From NCBI GenBank assembly GCA_026745465.1, contig JACYXH010000352.1:196001-260000 (forward strand): a stretch of DNA of 64,000 bases, written 5' to 3'. This document shows, one piece after another, positions 36,397-49,015 of the stretch (its first letter is position 1; every line of letters begins with the position of its first letter). The position numbers and the translations under genes are program-made. The notes beneath the pieces were generated by a model, which worked only from the letters and a program-made list of their open reading frames with translations, was not told where the DNA came from and did not search any database. The DNA comes from Lota lota. Its lineage: Eukaryota > Chordata > Actinopteri > Gadiformes > Lotidae.

Positions 36397-37857
36397 ATGT
36401 TAGTTTTTAGTAGATGTTTACAAGACCTGCCTAAAATAAGTATCAGTGATGTCCATCGAGTCGTTGATGCCTGGTCCCCTGCTCCAACAAGCAAGCGCAA
36501 CAAGGGATTCAAACTCTACGTATCGAGTTATCTGCACAACTACGAGGGTAAGTAGTTTAATGCGGTGTACCGGCCGGCTAGCGGCTAAGCTAGCTAGCTA
36601 GTTAGCGACGTGTTCATTTTTTAGTGTAGTATAGAAGCTTGTTTTTCTTAATTTTAAACGCAAACTGTCTGTTTTTTTGTATTATCATTTGTATTTTCTG
36701 CCCCTCTCAGTTTCTAATAAAGATCAGGACACGGGGGAAGTCGTGGTCAGGGCATTGTGCTACAGGTCCATGAGGAAAGCAGAGAAACCTCACAGTTTGA
36801 GTGTATGGTGAAGTTAGGATTGATAAGTACAAGAACAAGTTCAGGTTCAGCCAACACTTATAAGCTTGTTACTTTAATAACCCGGTGTTCCTAATATTCC
36901 TGGGGATTTAGCTAAGGTAATTTTTCATTTAATATAACTAAAATAATTTAAAATAAATCGAATGAAAACTTCATTAGACAGTAAGCAGGTAAGTTTACCT
37001 AGCCAATCCCCTCCGGGTTAAATGCGTTCTTATTCAAGTTTTCCTCAATTCAGTCATTCGTTTAAGATGCAATCTTGTGTTTAAAGTATTACGCTATCAT
37101 GTTTCAAAGAAAAACGATTGTGGGTGCATTCGGCATATTATACAACATACTCTAATCCAACGTACAGAAATACATGACATTTGGTCTGTGATTATAGAAT
37201 ATAAGATATAGAAAATATTGTAAAAACAAGATTGTGTCCTAAAACAATGGTTAAACAGTGACCAAGCTAAGATAAATAAGTATTTACTATGACATTTTAC
37301 TTATGCAGGTGGTACTGAAAGATTCCAGTCCGGTGGAGCTGTTACATCACAGCTGCACATGTGTTGCTGGAGCAGCATTATGCAACCACTGTGTCGCTTT
37401 GCTGTTCCAGTCAGCACATTACTCTCAACTGAATGTGCCAGTGGTCCCTCCTGTGTTAAGCTGTACTGAAGGAGAACAGCAGTGGCACAAGCCCAGAACT
37501 TTGGTATGTTTGCACTGTAGTTGTTGTTGTATATATTTTCTAACTATTTAATCTCAAACTGTATAATTGCATAACTTGACAGGGCATAAAACCGGGCCCT
37601 GTGGATAAGATGGCTGTGCTTTCCGCTATACCAAAGTGTAGAGCAACAACAGATGGTGTAAGGTAAAACCTGAATATTGTAAATGTATTACAATATGGTG
37701 CATGTTTGAATTAAAATACCTGTGTGGATATGCTACTTTCCATTCATGTAAGTTTTATGTTCCACTCAGGAGCACACTCTACAAAGGCCTCAGTGGGTGT
37801 AACATTTTAGCCGAAGCTAATTCTCAATGTCAGTCCCTAGTAATGCTTCAGGAGTGA
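36397..37857 (+). CDS. SWIM-type zinc-finger protein of ISL2EU-like element (truncated), unit 1
   Basis: Transposon-encoded protein. Predicted exons 36397-36547, 36711-36802, 37309-37503, 37583-37662, 37770-37857 join into an open 201-residue frame with standard splice sites. A SWIM zinc finger is visible as CTCVAGAALCNHCVALL (C-x-C...C-x2-H-like), followed by QQWHKPRTL and GIKPGPVDKM, as in fish proteins that carry a downstream YqaJ nuclease domain. No YqaJ part follows; after STLYKGLSG the frame stops, so the nuclease half is missing. Likely a decayed helper protein of the element. Confidence 0.65.
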
Positions 37858-38424
37858 GATAAAAATCCAATATTCTATGCGGTGTTTTGTAATTTTCACT
37901 TTTAATGGCATGTTTTTATGATGTTCATGTTTTTATGAAAAATGTTAGTAAGTTTGTGCATTTATTATAATAATAATAAAATGTTTTGGGTGCTGTGAGC
38001 ACCAAGAAAAAGACCAGCCATTTATTACCATTGTACTCAAGAGGAGGCAGACTTCTGTAGCACTACAGATAAGAGGGAATTTTTGGGGGTGAACTGCCCC
38101 TTTTAACAACTGTAAAGAACTAACTATGGCATGCCTGTGATTTAATTTGTTGCACCTTCAAGTTGTCATGAAAAATAAACAGTCAAGACTTGGCAATTTA
38201 CAAAATGATAATTTTATGTTTAACAGAACAATATAGTTATCAATAGGGCTGCACAATTAATCGCTATTGTATCAAAACCGCAACATGAACTAGCACAATA
38301 TCCAAATCACAGGGGGGTGCACAATATTTGGTAAAGGCAAAATATGTGTCAAACCATTCTGAATGAAGTATTGGTACAGATCATTGCAAAAATCACACTA
38401 TAATCATTTAAATTGAAACTGAAA

Positions 38425-40156
38425 TCAAACTTCATATCTCCATTTCTTGACGAGAGGTCCATTCTGGTAATTTGAGAGGAGACAAGCGACAGTGAAGAGT
38501 TGGTTTATGCTCCCTGCAATGGAGAGAGGGATAGTGCTATCAAAGAGTTTATTTTCTTTAACTCTTCTGATCATCCTCTCAACATGCACCCTCAAACGGG
38601 CAATTGACTGCGTCTTCAGAACATCCACCTCTGACATTTGGGCCCTCTTGGAGAGGAAGGAAGGACGATGAACAGTCCCAGGTACAAGGTCATCCACCAA
38701 GAATCCCTTGTCAACCATGATGGCCATGTCAGGCTTCAAGAGTGGTGTAATCCCTGACTGACGAAACACCTCCTTGTCACTCATGGAACCCTCAAAGAGT
38801 GCTGATACAAAAGTCAGGGCTCCGTGAGGGGACATGCCCACCATGGCCTTAAAGGTGCAGTGGGACTTGTAGTTGGAGAAAACTTCGCTCTGAAGGAGCA
38901 TGGATGAAGGCGTTTGACAACGTAGCTCTGTACAGTCGAGGACTACTTGTGTGTCACTGTAGCTGCCATCAAAGTCGTGCGGAAGATGGGCCTTCACAGC
39001 TGCGGGAGACATCCATATACAGACTGAGCCCAGTAAGCTATAGAGGAAGTTGGCCCAGGTCACAATGATTCGGCTGACTGTTGCTCGGTGGATGTTAAAT
39101 CTATGAACCAACTCCCTCTGGGTACAGCCAGTGGACAGGTATGTCAGGAAGAGGAAGAGCTCATCTATTGGCAGCAGTTTCTGGGGGGGAGAAGTGTTTA
39201 ATGAGTGATAGTTCAAAGAACACATTTTTAATGCTTAGGCATCGGTTTTGGGGGAGATTGCGTACTTACAGTTGGTCTGGTTAAAGGGCTTTCCGTTGTT
39301 GTGCTAGTGGCGTATGTTTTCTTTGCTCTGGTGACCCTAACTATTTTGGCTGTTGCTGCCTCGATCAGGTTCCAGAACGCCATCAGATGCTCGTATGAGG
39401 CGAATCTAAAATAAAGTATTACAATTGAAATTAGTTGTCTTGTCATACGAGGTCAATAATAGTATTAAGAGAGGAAATAATTACATAACATAACGCAATC
39501 AGTTGTGAAAATATGTTGATATAATAACTATCTTACCTGGTGTAAAATCTGATGTCTTCAGGAGACGAAGCGAACCGTTTTAGTCCAAAGCAGTTAAGAT
39601 GATACGTTTGGAGCTGCTCTCTTAACGCCTCGAGTTCCCTCAACATATCTTCATACTGCTCCCGGTCCAAACATACGGTACCGCTGGCCCCATAGTCGTG
39701 GTCCACGACCATCGGGACCATGACGGGTTGCTCGATATCCTCCTCAGGATCCGACGGATCAGGTTCCGGACTTGGTGGTCGAGATCGGCGCTATCAAACA
39801 CCGGCCCGTGACTTCTTCATATAATTATTCCACTCAAATAATGAAGGAACAGAGCCTGCTGCTAAAACCCGTCTACCTTTAGCTGTAGTGAGGATTTCAT
39901 GGTCTTGGAAATGTCGGCTGCACACCTTGGTGTGGGGGGTCACCGAAAATTCCACCCTCATTATTTTGTGGAGCCATCGCGAACGGAGACCGCTGTCTTT
40001 CGGGAAGCGGTGGAAGCTCAAATGGCTATTATAACGACCTGAAGCCGAGCAAAGTGGCACACAACAGTGCTCTTTAGACCCACCCACAGTACCTTGAAAC
40101 TTAAATGAGTCACGTACATTATATTTCTTCTTTTTCCGTACAACAGCATCACTCAT
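38425..40156 (-). pseudogene. THAP + Harbinger-type DDE transposase, unit 1 (two in-frame stops)
   Basis: Exons in transcript order 40156-39537, 39405-39270, 39180-38425, all with GT-AG borders, in frame for 504 codons. N-terminal THAP zinc finger (C2CH: Cys in CCVPLCSASG, HRFPKD, CSRHF; AVPSL-like end AGSVPSLFEW), a middle helix-rich region (LRELEALREQLQ), an HTH segment (RELVHRFNIHRATVSRII) and a DDE_Tnp_4 core with Asp in VVLDCTEL, Asp in AIMVDKGF and Glu in HVERMIRR. The catalytic triad is intact, but two adjacent stop codons (TGA TAG, 39791-39796) separate THAP from the rest. A DDE protein starting at Met 39721 would lack THAP. Confidence 0.8.
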
Positions 40157-41775
40157 CTTGTTGTGAGTTTAGGTGTTTACTATTGCGGATGAGAACAGGA
40201 AGTAAACCGGAAACTGCAATGCCGACTTCTAGACAAAAGCGGAAGTTGTCACTACGCTGGTGCACAGAGCCCATTGCTTAAGCTAGCGAGCCAGTCACGT
40301 GTTTTGGGGGCGTGGCTTCGAAGGGAGTTATTTTTTGTTGTTGTTGGTTTGATACTTTAAAAATGTTGCTTAATCTGGCTGGTTTCTCCAAATCTCTCCA
40401 AATCTTATTTTTAGCGTAACAGGTACTTTCACTCAACACACAAGGGTGCTTGGCTACCAAGAGGGACCGGACATTTTAATTCCCCCCTCCTCCAAAATAT
40501 CAGCTAAAATAGTGTCTATGGGGGTATCCGAAGTATCATTATCAATGCCAGATAATGTTGTGATGGTTTCTTAGTTCCTCCTTCTTTCTTTCTTTCTTTC
40601 TCTCTTTCTTTCTTTCTTTGACCTGATCTGTGCACTGATAGCTGTGTGCATGTATCACCATAACATCATTCAGACAGACACCCACCCACCCACCCACACG
40701 TGGGGTTGTTAACACACACACACACACTCACACACACACACAAACACACAAAAGAGGGGTTGTTAACACACACACACACACACACACACACTATACAACT
40801 TGGTAAAACATGACAGAGTTGAAGAATTGTTCTCTTTGAAACATCTGTCAATCTCCTCTACCACCACACACACTTTATAAATTATTAGTCATATTTTGAA
40901 CTGCATTCTCTGAAAGTCAAACAGGGAGTTCCTGACGTCATCGCAGCACTAGAGGACTGTGGTGTATGCTTTCTTAGTCTTAGCTACAACTCTAGCAGCA
41001 GCATTCTGGATGAGTTGGAGCTGTCAATGGCTTTTTTAGAGAGTAGAAATGAATAACAACAGAGCACATGTTAAAACAGGGAGGTAGGATTAGATTAGGA
41101 TTAGGGTGATTAACTAGTCTTGAGCAGGCAAATTGCCGGTGCAGATTTCCCAGAATATAAATCCCTGTTCCCAATCGCACAGGACCCCATCCAGGAAATC
41201 TCCTGGAACATTGCAGGAAAAGACTGCATGTTTGAAAGGGGCTTATAGTCTTAACATGATATAAACAGAGTCAACAGACCAGACATTTAAACATAATTGA
41301 CGTTTGATCAATAATTAAGAACTACTGATCAAATTGATCACAATTTCATCAATAATAATCAAACTGCGAGTTTCATAAAAAAATGTGTTTCATTTAATAA
41401 TAGATCATTTTCACAGAGATGTCATAAAAGGACAAACACAGGTATAACTCTCACATTAACATTGGGTAGCTAGGTAGGCAGGTATCTCATGGATGTGTGT
41501 GTGTTAAGCACATGTGCTTGGCATTACCCTCTGTGACCTCAGGAGCATTCATCTCTCATTAGATTACCTCTCCTAACATTACCCTAGATTATGTCATATC
41601 CCATTGGATTATCTCTCCTAACATAACATTACCCTAGATAATATCATAACCCATTGGATTATCTCTCCTAACATAACATTACCCTTGATTATCTCATGGC
41701 CCATCACCCATTAGATTACCTCCCCTAACATAATACTAGATTATATCATAAATATAAATCTTTAAATATATAAAT

Positions 41776-41776
41776 G

Positions 41777-41822
<46 letters not shown>

Positions 41823-41851
41823 CCTATCTATCTATCTATCTACCTATCTAC

Positions 41852-41935
<84 letters not shown>

Positions 41936-42036
41936 ATATCTATCTATCTATCACTCTATCTATCACTCTATCTATCACTCTATCTATCTATCACTCTATC
42001 ACTCTATCACTCTATCTATCTATCACTCTATCTATC
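41776..42036 (+). repeat. (TATC)n microsatellite (unit 1)
   Basis: About 65 tetranucleotide units with interspersed TACC and CACTC variants. Confidence 0.97.
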
Positions 42037-42102
42037 TATATGAATTTGAGGCATTGCTCTTAAATTGACTAGACATGTGTTCCATGTCCCGTCATAACAC
42101 TT

Positions 42103-42190
42103 CTGTCCAGTTGTAACACTTCTGTCCAGTTGTAACACTTCTGTCCAGTTGTAACACTTCTGTCCAGTTGTAACACTTCTGTCCAGTAAA
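42103..42190 (+). repeat. 19-bp minisatellite, about 4.5 units (unit 1)
   Basis: Tandem TGTCCAGTTGTAACACTTC; same in unit 2 near 58159-58246. Confidence 0.92.
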
Positions 42191-43563
42191 TTCTCTTGTT
42201 TTGAACACTGAGGGTCCAGGGGTGTAAATGTCCTTCAATTTGAAAAATAGGCCTACATTACGTAGAAGTATCTGAACAGTGAAAACTCTCTATGTAACAT
42301 GGTTAACAAAAGACAGTAATTAACTAAAAAAAAAATTCTAGAGGAGCTGTCTTTACAAGACTTGGTGTGATCTAGCTTGTAGTTGAGTCACAGTGAAATC
42401 AAAACTAGATTTGTCTGGACCTATTCTCACTTCCTCACCTTTGCAGCAGTTTCACATAACCTCACCTTGTGGGTTTTAAACAGAGAGCTCATGTGAAGGG
42501 ATGTGCACCAATTCCCAGAACACACAGATGGTTAGTCAAATTCACCAAAAGGCAGAGAGAGGGTTCACTGTCTCTAGACCAAAGAAAAATAGGCTGAGTC
42601 ATGACAAAACAGAGAAATGCCTTTAGAGAACAGCTTGGCAGGAACTGTGGGGTAACTGAAGCGAGAAACGAAACTTACAGAAAGAAAGGCATGAAGAAAG
42701 AAAGAGGGTTAGGGTAAGGTAAAGTAGGAGGAAAAGAAAGACTGAAATAAGTAAATGATCAAACAAACACATTTTTTTTTTACCAAATCTATATCCGGTA
42801 AATGCACAGAATGTAGGACTTGTTGGCTGATAAGGGCAGTAGAAGCCTACAATTCAGCAGACCTCAAAGAAATTAATTAATATCCAATAAAAAGCACTAG
42901 ATGGCGTCAGAGATCACTGATTGTAGAGCACCGTGTACCCTTTAATATTAAACGTTTAGCTATTAGTTATCAGCTTACACGTCTTTATTTTAACGTCACT
43001 AAAACCGTTATGCCTAAACCTCCCACTTACTCATTACGATGGCTGTGTTTTGTTATAAAGTCTGCTCGATACATTCCCTTTCACTTTATCAAAGCTGTTC
43101 AGTTGCATTAGTTCACCAACATGACCTTTAATATTACTTTTTTAGTTATTAGACACAAATGTAATCAACTTACTAACTTCATCTAATTTAACGTCACTCA
43201 AACCTCTATGACTATGACCACGGCTCACCCCCACCAACACCCACCCACCGATCGCCACCCAATCACCAAACACATCGCAATAATTAATGAACCAACAATA
43301 TTTCCTACAGCTCGTATGATGAGTACAGCGTTGTCCATCAGGCCTCAAGCAGCAGCAGCAGCGTGCCACAGATTGCTACTTGCTTCGTTGGCACAGTGTT
43401 GTATGTGTGAGCGGTGTGGTGTGGAGGCGACCGGGTGAGCAAGACGATGCGTTCGATGCGTTGCGCGCGTGTGTTGGCGGATGCGACCGATGATTTGTGC
43501 GTGGACGATAGATCAAAAAGGACTATCGGTAGATTGTGATGGCACACTAGTTACTTTCACTCG

Positions 43564-43838
<275 letters not shown>

Positions 43839-44870
43839 TTACCATAATAACAAAATACAAAACTGTGGCCATGACAGTAACACACAAATCTATAGCATTT
43901 GAATGAGCACTGTATATGATTAGGTAATGTTGTTGTGTTATTGGTTAGTATCAGAGGGCATTAAACATTTATTAGCTGAAGTTTTTACTTCAATTTACTT
44001 GATATGATAAACAGTAATAACTCGGATGTTCGGCAGAATATATCATTATATACTTTATTTCTCTTTTTTGCTCAGAAAAATATAGCAGACCAATATCTAC
44101 AGGCATTTCAACGGCATCCAGAGACCCATTCTAGTCATGTTGGATGAGTCGATCAATCATAATCTTACACAGTGCTCAATTAATCATGTCTGCCATCACT
44201 TTGGCCACCCAGAACGAGCGATGATTACAGTTTAATGTTTGTCTAATCCATCATGTGTAACAATGTCTGGTGATACAATTCTGCACTGATGTCACGGCAA
44301 AAGAAGCACATCTAATGGTATGACCGTACGTTGGGTCACACCAACTGTTATGAACAATATTGTTTTGCATTTCATCTCTTCAACGTTGACCTTTGGTGAC
44401 CTGGATGTGCTGGGGATGGTGGGGGAAGGGGGTAGTGAACAGCTCAATCATAACATAACATCTTTATTACATTTGAATTAAAGTCAAATATTGGATGTTC
44501 TCATATTGTAGTTGCAAGGCACATCAATAGTTCCAGAGAATATGTGTCTGTATATATATAAAGAAATAGATATAGATATATACCTATATTTATAGAGAAC
44601 GATATGTACTCACTATCTTCGTTTGAGAATTGTTCCCCTGTCACCGTAGAACAAACGTTTGGTGACACGATAAAAAAAAAAAAAAAAAAAAAAAACAATG
44701 TGACAATGTGTCCTCTCTCACTGCACCACTCTAGGCTTTCGCAAATCATGTATCCCCTGGAAAAACTAGACACCATCCAGATGTAGAGAGGGGAGGTCGT
44801 ACAGTGTGTCTGCATCCATTAATCTGTGTTAATATAACCAACACGACATAATCCCAGGAGATTTGTGTTC

Positions 44871-45157
44871 CCTACCTGCTCCTTAATGACCTGTCTCTGT
44901 ACTGTCTAACCCCTAGCTGCTCCTTAATGACCTGTCTCTGTACTGTCTAACCCCTACCTGCTCCTTAATGACCTGTCTCTGTACTGTCCAACCCCTACCT
45001 GCTCCTTAATGACCTGTCTCTGTACTGTCTAACCCCTAGCTGATCCTTAATGACCTGTCTCTGTACTGTCTAACCCCTACCTGCTCCTTAATGACCTGTC
45101 TCTGTACTGTCTAACCTTTAGCTGCTCCTTAATGACCTGTCTCTGTACTGTCTAACC
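44871..45157 (-). repeat. 41-bp minisatellite, 7 units, inverted (unit 1)
   Basis: Exactly 287 bp, seven 41-bp units (CCTACCTGCTCCTTAATGAC then CTGTCTCTGTACTGTCTAACC), the reverse complement of the array at 31462-32664. Its right edge is the hAT left end; its left edge meets unrelated sequence with no SINE flank. Confidence 0.95.
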
Positions 45158-47944
45158 CAGGGGTGGGCAAACTTTTTGACTCGCGGGCCACAATAGGTTT
45201 TCAAATTTGACAGAGGGGCCGGGCCAGGTGCATTTGGAGGGAGTGTTTGGGCCGGATATACTAAAGCATTAAATGTAGTGTGTGCAAACCTCATAGCACA
45301 GTAAGAACACTACAACCCAATTTATTAACTGTCTTTCAAATGTGAAAAATAGCCCTTATCAATTAATAAATTTGTCTCAAGGAATATGCAAGATATGACA
45401 TTTACATACTATTTCGCAGATACTGGGATGAGGAAATGTAAATAGATTCAAATAACACACGCACTGTGATTTATCAAGATTGCGTCTGTTTTTAATAAGT
45501 TTCAATTTAAGGTGCAAAGTTAAAGAAATCAACATTTATTGAAAAAAGGAATCACTTTCAACATTCAAAACATATTATTACACAACAAAATACTCAAGCT
45601 CAATAATATCTACTTGTGTTAAACTTCGCAAAATCATAAATGGATTGTCTTGACCGCGCGCTCTACAAACTCGCCACGGAAGACCTCGCCTTCACGCGCA
45701 AACAGTGCACGTGTATTGTTGCCAAGCACACAGACATAGGCTGTATTAAATATCCTACCTGCAGTCGAAAATTTAAATTAAGGGTGATGTGCGGCGTGTT
45801 AATAAAGCTACTGTACCGCTGCTGTGCGTAAATACGCATTGCTCTTAATTTAAAGACGCACTTCCAAACTTTCCAAATGCATTTTTTCAAAACACAGCAG
45901 AAAAACTCATCATTTTAGTGGGAACAGTGTTGTTGGTCTCCCTTTTTTGCCAGTGCATCAAAGTCTGGAGTTAGTTTTGTTGTGGCAATTCTCAAGACAG
46001 ATCTGAGGTGTTGGTCAGTTAACTTGGATCTGTGATGGGCTTTGTTGATTTTCATGACGCTAAACGTCTGTTCACACACGTAAGTCGAGCCAAACAACAC
46101 CAGCATCTTCTGCGCCGTCCTCCGGAGGTTTGGAAACGCGGTCTCGTTAAGTGAAGCGTAAAAGTCATTCAGTTTAAGAGACTTGAACTTCTCCTTTAAG
46201 ACGGAGTCAGACTAGATCGATCAGTTCTAATTGCAGCTCCTGTGGTGCTAATTCGGGGTCTTGTGACAGGGGACAGGACACCAGTTGAAGTGACTTGTCA
46301 ATTTTTTCAAAATCACAGAACCGACGGCAAAATTCTCTGTGCAGATCGTCCAGTGATTTGCAGTATTTCTTCGCATTTCGGGCGGCCTCTTTCTGCACGG
46401 CTAGTGTGGGGAAATGTGCGAAAGATTTGTTTGACATTTGCCTGGAGAATAAAACCAGCTTGGATTTGAAGGCTCCCACATTTGTGTACATGTCGTGCGC
46501 AAACTGATCTTTACCCTGTAGCTTCACGTTCAGCTCATTCATGTGTGAAAATATGTCTACAGCAAACGCAAAGTCACAAAGCCAGTTTGTGTCGCTCAGC
46601 TCGGGAAATTCTTCGGATTTCTTCATTAAATTAAAAAATGAGCGAATCTCGTCTTTGAGCTCCCAGACTCGTTGAAACACTTTCCCCAAACTTAACCAGC
46701 GGACGCGAGAGTGGTAAAGTAGGTCCTGGTGGTCCGCATTAGTTTCTTCCAGAAACGTAATGAACTGACGATGATTAAGTCCCCTTGCTCGTATGAAGTT
46801 AACAAGTTTTACAACTGGATCCACGACGTGATCTAGCTGCAATACAGACTTACACAGAGACTCCTGATGAATGATGCAGTGAAGTAAAATAACATTCTGG
46901 TCAGGGTTTTCTTCTTTCACTTTATCCTGGATTCTTTTCAGCAGCCCAATGTTTTTTCCAGTTAAATTTGGCGATCCATCCGTGGTGACATTGGCAAGTT
47001 TACTCCAAGGTAGCTTCATTCTCTCGATGACAGAAGACACCTGTTCATATAAGTCCTCTCCTCGCGTTTTCCCTTTCAGTGATTCCATGCTCAAAAGCTC
47101 CTCCGTTATCTCAAAACTGTCGTTAATCCCTCGGATAAAAATTAGGAGCTGAGCAGTGTCTTTTATGTCGTTACTTTCATCCAGTGCTAGTGAATATAAC
47201 TTAAAGGACTCCGCCTTTTTGTTTAACTCGCTGACTATATCTTCGTCAATCAGTTCCACGCGACGAGTCACTGTCCTTCGTGCTAAACTAATTTTTTCAA
47301 ACTTGGCTTTGCTCTCCGGACACAAGAGACCTGCTGTCTCTACCATGCACTCTTTCAAAAACTCACCTTCGGAGAAAGGCTTGGTAGCCTTTGCTAATTT
47401 GAATGCCAGCAAATAACTTGCCTTGGTACTTGACTCTTGAATTGCAGTTTGTCGGTGAAAAAAGTTATGTTGATTCTGTAAATTAGCTGCCAACCTCTGA
47501 GCAGTAGCCGCCCGTTCTTGTGTTGACTGCTTGCTAGCATAGTTTGCATGTTTCGTGGCAAAGTGACGGCTGATATTGTACTCTTTGAAAACCGCAACAG
47601 CTTCTTGGCATATCAGACATACAGCCTTTGATCGGACTTCAGTGAAGAAGTATTTTGTTGTCCACTCCTTATTAAACACTCGGCATTCGCTGTCCACTTT
47701 CCTTCTCTTTGGTCCGCTCATTTTTACAGAAGGGCTTAATGGTGACGTGAAACGAAGTGAAATAAAGAGAAATACGCGCCACTCCAACAACGGTCAAAGT
47801 GCGCCATCTATTGGGGAAAGGTGGGCATTGCAGGGAAAGGGGAAAAAAGAAGGTTTTTACTATAATTTGGACAAGTTCGGCGGGCCGGATTAAAAAGCCT
47901 AACGGGCCGTACGTGGCCCGCGGGCCGTAGTTTGCCCATGTCTG
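45158..47944 (-). mobile_element. hAT transposon (Charlie-like), unit 1, 2,787 bp
   Basis: Ends CAGGGGTGGGCAAACT and the inverse of CAGACATGGGCAAACT, with GC-rich subterminal sequence (GCGGGCC). One minus-strand transposase gene. Flanking octamers are GTCTAACC (left, 45150-45157) and GGTTAGAC (right, 47945-47952): reverse complements instead of the direct 8-bp duplication expected for hAT. Each has TA in the middle as in nnnTAnnn target sites. Confidence 0.9.
45915..47721 (-). pseudogene. hAT transposase with BED finger, frameshifted (unit 1)
   Basis: Start chosen at MSGPKRRKV (47721) inside a longer open frame. N-terminal BED-type zinc finger (AVCLICQEA...NISRHFATKH), then the RNase-H-like hAT core with Asp in LALDESND, Asp in TTDGSPN, the CxxH-type LHCIIHQ and RVRWLSLG. 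The frame is lost by a 1-nt shift near 46207-46212; the remaining C-terminal part with the hAT dimerisation motif (VCEQTFSVMKINKAHHRSKL) continues in another frame to a stop at 45915. Similar to the Charlie-type transposases from which GTF2IRD2 and ZBED genes arose. The lesion is identical in unit 2. Confidence 0.85.
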
Positions 47945-48675
47945 GGTTAGACAGTACAGAGACGGGTCATTAAGGAGCAGGTAAGGGTTAGACAGTACAG
48001 AGACTGGTCATTAAGGAGCAGGTAGGGGTTAGACAGTACAGAGACGGGTCATTAAGGAGCAGGTAGGAGTTAGACAGTACAGAGACAGGTCATTAAGGAG
48101 CAGGTAGGGGTTAGACAGTACAGAGACGGGTCATTAAGGAGCAGGTAGGGGTTAGACAGTACAGAGACAGGTCATTAAGGAGCAGGTAGGGTTAGACAGT
48201 ACAGAGACAGGTCATTAAGGAGCAGGTAGGGGTTAGACAGTACAGAGACGGGTCATTAAGGAGCAGGTAAGGGTTAGACAGTACAGAGACTGGTCATTAA
48301 GGAGCAGGTAGGGGTTAGACAGTACAGAGACAGGTCATTAAGGAGCAGGTAGGGGTTAGACAGAACAGAGACGGGTCATTAAGGAGCAGGTAGGGGTTAG
48401 ACAGTACAGAGACAGGTCATTAAGGAGCAGGTAGGGGTTAGATAGTACAGAGACGGGTCATTAAGGAGCAGGTAGGGGTTAGACAGTACAGAGACAGGTC
48501 ATTAAGGAGCAGGTAGGGGTTAGATAGTACAGAGACGGGTCATTAAGGAGCAGGTAGGGGTTAGACAGTACAGAGACAAGTCATTAAAGAGCAGGAAGGG
48601 GTTAGACAGTACAGAGACTTAAGGAGCAGGTAAGGGTTAGACAGTACAGATACAGGTCATTAAGGAGCAGGTAAG
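47945..48675 (+). repeat. 41-bp minisatellite, about 18 units (unit 2)
   Basis: Same units in the same order as 31934-32664; the first unit abuts the hAT right end with no intervening base. Confidence 0.95.
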
Positions 48676-49015
48676 GGGTTATTAGGAATCTTGCTCAGGG
48701 ATGCCTTTTGCAGGCTGTGGGCATTTGGGGGTTTGACCTTATAGCTAGGAGTCAAATACCCTATTCACACTATTGCCTGCCCCTTCGTTGAAACAGACTG
48801 AGACAGTAATGAATGGGTTTTGCCTTTTGTGTAAACAGGTGAGTTGTTGACTAGATATACAATCAACATTCAAAAACAGCAGTAGAAACAAGCTTTTTCC
48901 TGTATAATTTGCGTGCTTGTTTCTCCGGTTGTTTCAGTTGAATTATAGACTTTACATTTCTGCCTTAGTTACTCACAACCACCAAATCCAAGAAGGATCC
49001 CTCGGACATACTCAC

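Larger units (their letters stand above)
36313..40271. mobile_element. ISL2EU/PIF-Harbinger-like DNA transposon (unit 1), 3.96 kb
   Basis: Terminal inverted repeats of about 75 bp: the left end starts GGCTCTGTGCACCAGCGTAG and the right end is its inverse, both continuing through ACTTCCGCT to CAGTTTCCGGTTTA. Two convergent genes inside: a plus-strand SWIM-finger protein and a minus-strand THAP plus DDE transposase. The combination of a SWIM/YqaJ-type protein with a Harbinger-like DDE transposase is, as I recall, characteristic of ISL2EU elements. Target duplication not clear (right flank CATTGC). Confidence 0.8.

Noticed and set aside
41774..42043. 89-codon leucine/isoleucine/tyrosine/serine repeat ORF
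   Set aside because: Translation of the TATC tetranucleotide repeat, whose 12-bp period encodes a repeating LSIY peptide.
46242..47597. Plus-strand ORFs inside the hAT element
   Set aside because: Antisense shadows of the transposase frame.
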